From Amyelois transitella (taxonomy: Eukaryota > Arthropoda > Insecta > Lepidoptera > Pyralidae), in NCBI RefSeq assembly GCF_032362555.1, contig NC_083524.1, positions 9,410,001-9,474,000 of the forward strand: DNA of 64,000 nt. The letters are read 5' to 3'. The notes beneath the pieces are model-generated. The model was not told the origin of the DNA and did not search any database. It saw only the letters and a program-made list of their open reading frames with translations. The first letter of the stretch is position 1. Each line of letters starts with the position of its first letter. Below, piece after piece: positions 47,601 to 59,600 of the stretch. The position numbers and the translations under genes are program-made.

Positions 47601-50600
47601 CCCTTTATAAGACGAATAATAGGGAAAAGGTGATTGGCTGATTCATCTATCAATGCACAACCAAAACGGAACAAGGAAAGGTCTTTTAGTCAAACTTTAC
47701 GGAACCAACTGCGATGACGTAGACGATAGATATAAGCTAGTAATCAGTAAAACTTACAATGCTCGTAACTGCGGTGCGTGCGCGCAGAGATCTGCCGGCA
47801 GACGGGTGAGCCGCGCGCGGTCTACACGCAGCGTGCGCAGGCGCTCCGAGCCGTTAAGCGACGGCAGATCGCGGAGACCACGCGCCTCAGACAATATTCT
47901 GCAAGAAAAACATTTACAAAGTGGGCAAATGCTTATTCGTTTCTACCATACTAGTCGTTCGCGCTACTAGAGATATGTAGCAATGATACATCTGTACAAA
48001 TAGTCAATAACTTAATAAGTAATGCTCGTGGAATACTCCCAGCACCAGATGGGGCCCTGCGGCGTGTAAACAAGAGATTGGTAAAACTGGGACTTCGGTA
48101 AACAACCGCCAAACACAGGCGACCACACAGCGCTTAGTCGCGACGAGAAGATGTAGTTTTCAGACATTATTATTATTAGTTAGTACAGGATTCGAAGTCC
48201 CTGCCCTTGCTAGCTATGCGCATAACTTTGCGTTAATGGTAATCAATTTATTTATTGAGATTACTAGCTTTCGCCCGTAGCTCCGTTCGCTCCGTTCCAA
48301 CTTCCAATAGGAATAATAAAAACGTGTTTTCCAATGTGGTGTAAAATATATTTGTAACGAGTTTATCAAAATTGGTTCATTGATTTAACCACATAATAGA
48401 GAGGGTTTAACTGTAAAATGGTAACAAACAAACTTAATTGTTGGCTGAATTTTATGTATCAATCCACAGGACAGGCTTGTTGCCTGATATTCTTATAAAG
48501 ATGTTTATCCAATCCATGTAAAGTTGGTAATAAGTAGATAATATACATGGGCCTTATTTATAGCTTTTGTATTTTCTAGCTTCGGAGATTGAACAATATG
48601 GCCGCTCCCCGGGGACAGCGCCGGGTCAGCTCGAGATGCTGCAATTTATAAACTCCTTCAAAGTTCACATTCAATTTAAACCACATCTTGGGAAGCTCGT
48701 ATCCTCAATGGATTGGTTTTAAGATAAGGGAAATTCTTTGACCTTTCTAAGTTGATTTTATTTATTGGGACTGGTTGTTACAGTTTACTTTTAAACTTTC
48801 ACATTGCATAACAAATTATGTCAATAACCAAGTTTTACAATTTGATCATACTTACATGTAAAATTCCTGTTTACTGAGTCACTTATTGGGAAATGCATGC
48901 ATGTATACTTATCAGAGCAAGATCAGATATGTATATTTACTGCTAATAAACATGCAGCAAATTGCGTTATTGCGTTATTTTATATAAAATATATGAGGAT
49001 TTTGCGAAATGTAAATATACTTATAAACATGGGATTCCTCTTTTAGGCGATGGGCTAGCAACCTGTCACTATTTGAATCTCAATTCCAGCATAAAGCCAA
49101 ACAGCTGAACGTGGCCTATCAGTCTTTTCAAGACTGTTGGCTCTGTCTACCCCGCAAGGAATATAGACGTGATTATATGTATGTATGTAAATATGCTTCC
49201 CAAAAATATAAACCACCTTAAATATTCGGATTTTAAAAGAAGTTAAAAGTGTTGAGTGCTTCTAGTAGGTACATTGAAACCAAAACATCGCTAAATATGT
49301 GACCGGTCTTGCGTCGGGCGAGTGTCGGGCGAGTGTCGGGCGAGTGTCGGGCGAGGGCGCGCGCGGCTCGCGGCGGACGCGGTCAGTGGCGAGGCTTCAT
49401 TGCCAGTCGGTGAGCAGCTCCTGCGGCATAACATCTACCGCTTTATAGGTAACAGGATGGCATTGTCCCGAGAAATATTTGATATTAAATAGTCATATTT
49501 TCAATGCAAATCACACTCTATCCACCCTCAGTATTTCGAGATCAACAGAGAGCTAATTTCCATAAACTGGCATCGAAATTTGAATAACTTAGTTGCGAAA
49601 GTGCGCGTGTAAAATTTGTGTCTTCAATATATGAGGTAAAGAGCGTATAAGTACTAGGATTCAATCGAAATAGTTCACAAGATCTATTTCAGATAGATTA
49701 AATTTAATAATTGTCATATCTTTGGTTGGTTTCACAACATTGATTGACGTCAAAAAAATTACTTAAAACTAAGTTTAGTGCCGCTTCGGCGGGGCGGCGG
49801 GGTCACTTCATCGACACTGCCAACGTGAATGAGATTTATATTATTGTCTACGGGCCGCCTCACGAGCGCGCCCGGCTCAGCTCCCCTTCGTCCGGACGTC
49901 ACGCCGACCTTCTCATCGCAACATGTTCTCTGACCCCTTTGACCGTGTCCCACAAATCGATCAAAAACCTTATTTCAATTTCCTCGACATGTATTTCACT
50001 GTTTCGCGAAGGTGAAACCGCGGTAAAAATCTGTGAGATACTCGTATGTATGTATCACCGCGCGCTGCAGTTATTGCAAACAAATACAAGCTGGATCCGA
50101 CCTCCGACAGAATCCCGGTCATGTGACACACTGATCCCTTCTCCACATGTTCATTTAATTCTAAACATATCCTTCTAGTTTTATTTATTTTCAAATTTGC
50201 GACCCTGTTGTACGCTGTTTTAATATTTTTCCTATTTATAACTTTGTACCTAATTGCTTTTCAATAAACAAAGATATTGCCAACATAATTTATACGTAAA
50301 GCTGTCTATCTACGAGTTTGATGGATAGGTACTGTCGTAATTATGATCCGTTATGTTCAATTCAGCCAGCCTTGGTCGGTCAACAAATCACGTGCATTTG
50401 CGGAAACCATACTGCGAGACTATTTTGCATCACTTCTGTGACTCAGAATTCTAAGGTCTATTTAAAAATGATTCTTACGAATTATTCTGTTCAGCTTAAT
50501 TGTGCTTGATTGTGCACCGAAGTGGCATTATAAAGTAACGCAGGCACACAGGGTTCGCAGGTGAGCTCGCCAGGAAGTGTCAAGGTCGCGGCGGGACCTC

Positions 50601-53600
50601 GCGCCGCGTTCAATATTCATGGCGGTGGTCACGTGACCTCACCGTAGCGACGCCTGATAAACCACAATTACCATACTGTCGGCGATGGTTAGATAGAAGT
50701 ACGAGGTGCGTGGGGTATAAGATTGGAAGATAATGTAAATTTTTAAACGGTTTTCTTTTTTTTCATTTATTTCGTTCGGTGATTCGTTGAAAAATATATC
50801 ACTATCCTCCTCCTCGCGTCGTATACCTCATTGCTGAGGGTCGTGACTCCCCCGCCGAATCACTTTCTCTTTGATCCTCCACCTGTTGCGATCCTTAGCG
50901 TCGTAGAGGGCCTTATGGAGATCGGTGTTTAGTGACGATCGGATTTGATCCGACCATCTTGTAGGGCTGCGACCTCTAGGTCTTTTTCCGTCAACCGTCC
51001 GTCAAAATATCACTATACACAAATACAAATCAGAATGCACTCGTTGCCAATCTATTTAGAGGGAAAACAATTTTTTTTTTGAAAGTGTAAGTGTGGAACA
51101 TTCTAACGGTTGTGTGATGACTAGAGTCCACCAAAGCAATAACTACACATTTTACAGCAAACCAATACGTATTTGATTCTTTGACCTTCGGAAGGTTCAA
51201 TAAGGCGTGAATTCCTAGGTTTCATACATATTTAATAAATTCCATGACAGCTTAATCACCTAACCTTCTAATATGACAAAGCCATTACAATATGCACCGC
51301 AAACCTTTTGTATAATAATCCAAATTACATATGTAAGAGTTGCCGATCTGTATTAACGCATCTAACACTAGTTGTAAGTATATTAGAACAAGGAAGAGTT
51401 TCTGGTTAAAGACAGTGTAAATATAATATAACACATGTTATATGAAGTAAATAATAAATGGTACATGTTAAATTAACCTCGAACCAATAACATTATACTG
51501 GTTCTAGATTCATTTGACAAGCATTACCACAGCAACGTGGAGTTTCTGAAAGCAGACAGCACTCACAGCGTGGTCAGCCTGGGCAGCTGCTCCAGCGCGC
51601 GGCGCCGCAGCCGCGACAGCGGGTTGGCGCGCAGCTCCAGCCGCGCCAGGCGCCGCGCCGCCGTCAGCACGCCCTCCTCCACCAACTCTATGCGGTTGCT
51701 TGCCACAGACCTACACACACAATAAGATATTTGTAAAATATCTTTTGGTCAGTCATCCCTGTGACTGAGAATTGGATTTGTTAAGGTTTTAAAAGTAATT
51801 TACTTAATGGGTCATCAACTTCTTGTTCTTCGTCGCGAGGATGCTTAACCATGCCAGCTCCCTTAGTTAGCAAAGAAACGACGGGTCTTGGATAAGAGCC
51901 AGTTTACGGGTCGCTACGATAAGGAAGAAAAAAAAACAATGACGATAATTATGTCTGAAACACAGGAAATACTCACAAATCCTCCAGCAGTGGTAGCAGA
52001 CACAGGGCTCCCGGCAGCTCCGTTAGAAGATTCTCTTCCAGTCTCCTGCAAACATCCAGAAATTATTATCTAATTTCTGTGAATAGATTGTTTGATCTTC
52101 TTATTTGGGGTTTAAGAAGATGATCTGATTTACATATCCCGTTCCCGCAGACATCAACCCCACTACGGTTAAATCTCCTGAAACACAGTTCATGACAATC
52201 AATCAGGCCACTATTTAGGCTACACGAGACATGAAATTTCCGGACGATCTCAGTTCAACTCGGTCTCGGAAGCGGAGTGACATCCGACAAATGTGGCCGA
52301 TTAATTACGACGCAGACTGAACCCCCGGGATTGCCAGACAAATTCAGGAGCCGGGAACTCCGATACGGCGGGATTACCGCCCAGTTTGTGGAAGCCGATA
52401 TGATGCGCAGTGCAGCTCCGCTATTAGTCAGGGAGATAACGTCGCCGGCGAGCGACCCACTTTATTTTAGTTTTAAACTCCGATATGTTCAGTTCTTTTA
52501 GCTATTTCATACCAACCTTCAATTCTGTCTGGATACCAGACGAATAAACATGGATTTTAATGTTCTGTTTTCACATATATATGATGGTCGAGTCACCTCT
52601 GACATTTGCAGTAAAATTAGAGTTAATGTAAATAAAGCGAGCCCGCAGCCAGTAAACTGTCGGGTTTACTGCCGCTCGCCGTTGGTGGCGCGCTCGTCAA
52701 CTGCTGATAGCTCGTCGCCGGGAACTACAACGTTTACGAATTAACTGTCATCGGTTGTCTGAATGTCTGTTCTAAGAAAAATATAAATATCCAGAAAATA
52801 GTGCGATACTCACAATACGCGTAAGTTTGGTGTGTTGGCAAAAGCTCGGTCCGAGATGTGAGTGATTCGGTTGCGCTTCAAAATCCTACAATAAAAGAAT
52901 AGTATTAAGTTAATAAATTGTGTACTCGTCCAAATTTACGGAGGAAGTTTACTGACATGTCATGGAATCAGAAATTTCCAAAAGCCTGATAATACTGGGT
53001 CGGTTTGGGTAATGGTATTCTTTGGTCGTTCGATAGTCAGACTTATATTCGCGTAAATTTAGACACAGGTAGTAGATATAAAAGCCGATGTCAGCCAGCA
53101 TCCAGCAGCCGCGGTCAGGCGGCGCCAACAACTCGTCAAATCAATACAAAGTGGCATCGGCGGCGCTGAGTTACGGCTCGCCGCTGCCAACTCGCGCCAT
53201 AAAGGGGAAAACAATGGCCATTACGCGGCGAGTATCGCGTTATGGTAATTTGAAGGCAATAAATGAACTGGGATATAAACTCGCCGCAGTAAACAATCGG
53301 CGTCGAGTTTACGAGCGACGCTCCTCGGAGGCAGGCTTCCGTTCTACAAGCAAAACATATGACTACCGAAATTCAGCTTCATCTTCATTACTTATCACAA
53401 AATTTAACATTTTGTGAAATTCAGAAGTATGTAGAATTTTCAGTTACTCATGTATTGTGGTCACTCTCCTGTCATAAGTGATGTGACGATCTCAACTCAA
53501 CATATTGATCAAGATTATGCGGTAGTTGTAGCCATTGAAAAGTTGGAAATGAAGTGTATTTTAAAGATCTAAATGGTGATATAAAGTTTGATGACTTAAC

Positions 53601-56600
53601 TCATTAACATCATATTACATAGCTTAGACAAAATATAGGAACACTTACGACAAAGCGACAGAATAATGTAAAACTGATGAACTTTATCGCACATAGAGCA
53701 TGTTCTCTAACATTATCTCGATGTTCTTAATATACAAGAAAATCTGGAAACTAGTTCCTGTTACTTTAGATAAATTTAAGTGAAGGTCAAATCTCATAGA
53801 GTAGATAGAAAAGTAAATCAAAATCAAATAGAACTATTTCAATAACGCTCCCTCTATTACTTTATCATTTTCCTACAGTTCCTCTCGATGCCGGATTTCG
53901 GGCTCCTCACAAAGGACGCTTAGCGTTGATTACAATCCTCCCTAATTCGAGAGTTTACGCTTAATAATGGCAGAATAAAGTCAGCGAAAACAATGGAAGG
54001 GTCAAAGTATATAAAGTAATAATGATCGAAGCCGACTGCAGCCGTTACCAGAGTGTCAACCCCGCGCCGTCTGGCGGAGAGAGTTCAGCGCCAGCCTCAC
54101 AACTACACTATAAGGCGCCGGTCCTACAATATTCGGTTTTGAATCCAGAAATCTAAACAGTAGAGCCTGGTGATTGAATTTAATACGAATACTAGTGGTT
54201 TTGTACGGATATCGTGTTTTTAAGGAAGTTATCTGCTGAATCGCTGTGTCATAAAGCAGATAGCTTCATGTTGTCACTTGTAATGGTGATGTCTAGGCAT
54301 TTTTATGATAACGATTCTTTGACAATATGTGATGCCTATTCCTGGCTCGTTTTATCTATATGACACGTCATCCGCTGCTTCCAAGACTTACATCTATATC
54401 CAAAGTAATAAGCTTTCTATGTGATGCAACCAAATCAGCAATAAACAAAAAAAAATCAAATTCAAAAATCTACTCCAAATCAGGATAATGCGTAAAAGGA
54501 TATTTAAGACACGAAGTGACCCAAAAAAGGGTTAGCAACAACCGTTAAACAAGTTGCGCTGAGTGGATGTAAATATTGGAAACATGATCCTTCAGCTTCT
54601 CAGAGATTTGTAGCAGCTTCAGAAGTGGGAGAGTAGGACGACTTTATGTTGTTTGTGTAGCAAGTCCGTCGGTAGGGAACATTACGCTGTTCCACAAAAA
54701 TGTTGTTATTGTCTACATTCTGGATTATTTTGTACTAGTTAAATAAAATGAATTCGACGTTAATAAAAAGAAAATTAGAAGAAGATAATGAATCGTTTTA
54801 AGAGCGCAACAATTTCAGAATGAAGGCCATTGGTATCAGCTAAGATCGCAATAAAACTAACTATCGACGCTATTCCCGGGATAATAAACGAGTTAGAGCA
54901 ATCTTTTCTTCGAGTGGTGTCCCCCGGAGGCTGATGACCCCTCCCCCCCCCCCCTCCGCAGCGGCGGGAGATCAATTGGGAGGTCATAATGATGCTATAT
55001 TACATGCCCAGGGCAGATCTGCATGGGTACAGTAATGTGAAAGTATCCATTTGACAAAACATTTACCGGATATAATATTCATTTTCTTAGAAAAATTAAG
55101 CTCCGTAAATAGGTATTTAGAAACTTGAAACGTTAAAATGTGCAATTTATCTATACAGTTGTCCTGTCAAATATAAATTCAACAGAAATTTAAGTGATAT
55201 TTGTTTTTCGGAATTAGTTCTAAAATCTCTATTTTTAAGTGTCATTTTAATATATCGATGAGTCATAGATTGACTTCGCGGCTAGGAAACATTTATAATA
55301 AATTTATTTGATGGTATCGATAAATGCTTTGATAGCGTCGGTGAATGGCCACCGCCGGCCGCATATCAACGCCCGGCGACCGGACGACCGGACCGGCCCG
55401 CGCCCGGTGGCCGCCGGAACGCCGGCACACCTACTTGTACGAGTTACTTTCAGTGAACAACATTGAGTGGTTTTTTCTGCTGGATAATATAAGGCAAATG
55501 AGATCAACGGGTTGTCTTATTATAAGTACATACAACCTTAGCAAGCTATTCAACTAAACGAAGGCTCTTAATCTTGTACTATAGGCCAAATCTATCGCAT
55601 GGAAGATAAATAATCAGAGAAAGTTCGTTTATCTCATCATGCTTTGGCTGGAATTCGAACCCGGGCCTCCGGTGTCACAGACAAGCGCACTACCGCTTCG
55701 CTACAGAGGTGGTACAACGTGAACTGAACGTGGCCTTTCAATCTCTATGAGAATGTTGGCTCTGTCTACCCTGTAATGGATTAAGATGTTATTATTTGTA
55801 TGTAGAGTATGTAAAGGAAGTGAGGAACTTGACTCCCACTGACCAAGCTATAGGATGTGATGGTACAAGCGTCAGTAGGTGGAGGATAGTGTTGAAACGG
55901 AACTGACAGGAACAGGAACAATTGCGGAAGATACGGAAGGAATTCCGTCCAAGCGCGGCGATAGCAAAGTGGGTGTAGACCCCACACAACTGAGATACCA
56001 TGATGCAGATTGCAAAGAGTTGTGGTATCGCCGTATTGCTTGGCAGATATGCGATTTGATTGTGGACTGGAGTATCACCTTATTTTGTTTGATATTGGTA
56101 GCGGACAATAATAACTACCCAAAGGTTTGCTTTGTAGTGGTCCCCAGATTTTAATACCGAGCTAGCTCGACCTATACTTCTATAGACCATATTTTTGCGG
56201 AGACAAAATTTTTGATGACATTAAAAGCTATTTTGAAAAATTTACTTACGGCTAAAGTCTGTCAGCATAAAGCTAGGATTATGTGCGCCTGCTCGTATTA
56301 CGCCAGAACGTTTATTATACAATTAATGCAGCCGAATAAGCGTGGGACTAAATATAGCTAAAACCCAGGACCGACATATTGTCAGCCAGCAATTTGTCAC
56401 TTCTAATCTGTTGTTGGACGCACAGCTTGTATATCTGGTTTTAGTATTTTGGTTATTTTTGAGAGAACAGGTACCTATATGATATAATATACTTTCAGAT
56501 ACTTGGTTGACTGGACGGAAATCGCTTCAGGGATACGACGCCCATTATGCATTATTATTGGTTTTGTGATACCATATATTTCTTTCATTGTGTTATGTAT

Positions 56601-59600
56601 CATAAAGTATTTACAAACGGACAGAGATAACGAAAGCGTAACTCAAAAACTGACGCTATATCAAAATGATGAGAGCGCGAAAAACTAACAGTAGGACAAG
56701 AAAACAAACACACGTGACGCAACGAAGGCTGATCCGTTAGGGACGGTGTTCGCATAGTTAGCACTTGTCTCGTAATGACTATAATCATTCATGCGGACGC
56801 CTGCCACAATGGCTGAGCTCTACAAAGCTATGTTTACTTGCTAATCAGTTACCACCTACTGAATAAAGATTTGAATGATTGTATGTTAAATAATAAAGTA
56901 CCTAAAAGTTTATGACACAATATTTATCGTTATGTGTATTACTACGTTATATATACAAAAGGATTGTTAAGTCCTTTTCCTGACAAAATAAAGCAATGTG
57001 TAGCATTTTTTGTGAAGATAAAGTTGCATGGCCGCAGATGGCAGGGATTACATTCATGTCGGGAATTCCGGGATAACACAAACATTCCCGGGTCACATGA
57101 CGTCACAGGCCTCTGAAAACCCAGGCGGTAGTATAACGATATGCGATATAAGTACTAGCTACTTATAAGAGAGTGTTGACTTTTGAGAAGCGTATGCAAA
57201 CAATGAAAGGGTATGACAATATTGATAAAAATTTCATCATCATTATCACTTTACTTCATATTGTCTCTGTCTGTAATACCTAAATAAGAAGCAGGCTTAT
57301 ATTATTATTATGAAAGGTGTAGCCTGTGTACGATTTCATTAATCGGTAGGTACATTCGGTTTAGGTTTATTAACATGAGAGGAGTGTCGTAACTCACAGC
57401 GTGTGGAGCGCGGGCAGCGGCGGCAGCGCGGCGTCGCCCAGCGCCGGCACCAGGTTGCCCGCCAGGTTGCTGCAACAAATACCGTCATTACTACCACTGG
57501 AAAAAGAAACCGGTATTTTTCAAAATAGGCTTTTTAAGGTATCACTAAATGACGTCAACCTGGGATCATATAATATGTCATGATCTAAGACGTCAACAGA
57601 TCTTACAATCTTGATTTAATAACCGTTTCCAAAGTGCAGGGTGGTACAAACTAAACTACAACAGCATTCCATTATTATACTATTAGCGTACAAAGTTAAG
57701 CTTTGTTTTGTGCTATTCTCGCGTGTTTACAGCGAATGTCACGTGCGCGTGGCGTTTTTTGAGATGCGATCTTCAGTTTGTTACAAACACAAATTAAATA
57801 ACACACCGAGATTTTCCCAAAAATGATAAAGATGACTGTAACTAAATCATATTAATCGCACTCGAAGCCATGTTTGATTTTCTAGGGCAAAAAGATCGGT
57901 TAAAGTTAATAGCTATTATAACATACTTTGAAACAGTTTTTAAACTTAAAATAATTGCACCCTTAATTCAGGAGATAACCCTACTTGGGATTGTTCTTTT
58001 TATGCAAATCAACAGTGGAGCGCTTCACTTTTTCTCGTCTTCATAAATATTCGCAGCACGAAGAGCGAAATCTAAATAAGATTTGCCGCAATTTAGAGAG
58101 AGTCAATAGAATTGGCCCACCGCCGCAACACTGGACGCGGACCGCAGAGGGACGCACCGCGCGACATGTACCACTTTAAGTACATGTTTAACTTTAATCC
58201 AACGTTAAAGTTAACCTCGTGGTAGCACGTTCATTTGTTTCCTTTATTAGATTAGAGCATGGCTCTATAATGTGGAGCACAACTGTATTATAAAGACGGG
58301 AACATGGTTTTTGGAGCCATGTCCCGGTTGTGAGTTTGTTGTGAGTTTGGTCTTGCATATAATGATCGATTACCTACCTTACTCATATCGGTAGTAATAG
58401 CACTATATTAGTGTACCTCTAGGTTTGGATTAGAGATTTACTAATTTAGTAGAGTACTGGTTTAATTTAAATAACGAAGCACTCAGTAAAATAAAAGATA
58501 TTTTATTTTAAGTTAAATATAAGATGATGAGAGAGACATGACATGAAAGAAAACAAAATCTATCAAAAAATAGAATCAATTTAAAGATGAAATTAGCAGA
58601 AAAAACCTCTAAAATTCTAAAGAGGTTTGTCTCTCCAACACACTAACTACATACATCCGGTACATTGATATAAGGTCAAAATCCATTATTTCAATGTTTG
58701 CATATTTGACAAATAAAAAGAAAAATAATGGAATAAAGACCTAGTAAAGATAGTTGTTTCTGTAACAGTTCCTGCAATGTGTTGTTTAGGGAAAACCCAA
58801 CAACAAAAACATGCGGTTTGATTTCCTTTAAACGAAGGGAAGGCAAACAGCTTTACGAAGCGACGTTAGGGCGAGCGCACATCGCCGCTTTGTGGACGCG
58901 GCAACATAAACTGTATGTGTAATGAGCTGTGGCGGACTCGCAGATCGTTTGTAGGAAAGCGCGCGTAGGAAATACTTTTCCACACAAGAAAGTTATTTAA
59001 TTAAAAAACGGAGATTTTCTTATTTTCCGAATCTAAACAGTTTTCCAAAGGTGGCTCCTACATAATATATGAGCTTGTAGTTCTGTATCTTTTCTTGCTT
59101 ATCTTGATGTGATTTACCAAACAAAATCATTTAAAATAATATTACCAACCAATTTAGCGCATAAGAGAAAAAAAAATGTATTTATGTATGAGAACATCTT
59201 TCAGAAGATGTTAAAAGTTATTACTTTATTATCAGAAAGACTTTTAAATAAAACGAGGTAGAGCTTCTGGTTATAGATGTGAGGTGAATTGCACGCTCAT
59301 GATGTGTGACGTCTATTCACTGCGAGAGGACAAACATGGCCTGCCCGGCGCTAGTTCCTACGTTTTTTAACGCATATGGAAAGGACAACGCGATGTGCCT
59401 CGCAAGCAAACAAGGATATACATCACGCGGGCGAACAGGGGGAGGGAGGGAGAGAATAGGGGGAGGGGCGGGCAGGAAGAAAAGATAAAGATTTCAGTTT
59501 CATCGCAAAAGTTCGTGCCAATTGTAACTTAGTGGCGTGCGGTGCTCACTCTCACTTTTTGATGGTCCTCAAAAAGTCGTTTGTGAAATGCGTGCGATGA

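Larger units (their letters stand above)
53000..57397. other. LGR2 intron, no gene seen
   Basis: 4.4 kb of mostly AT-rich intron. It contains a GC-rich patch at about 53090-53340, a C-run at 54942-54957, a GC-rich patch at 55340-55440, and the repeats at 55605-55800 listed separately. The frames here lack splice support and recognisable domains. Confidence 0.5.

Noticed and set aside
54942..54957. C-run near frames in an LGR2 intron, considered as a CpG or promoter element
   Set aside because: A simple homopolymer; nothing nearby supports a start site.
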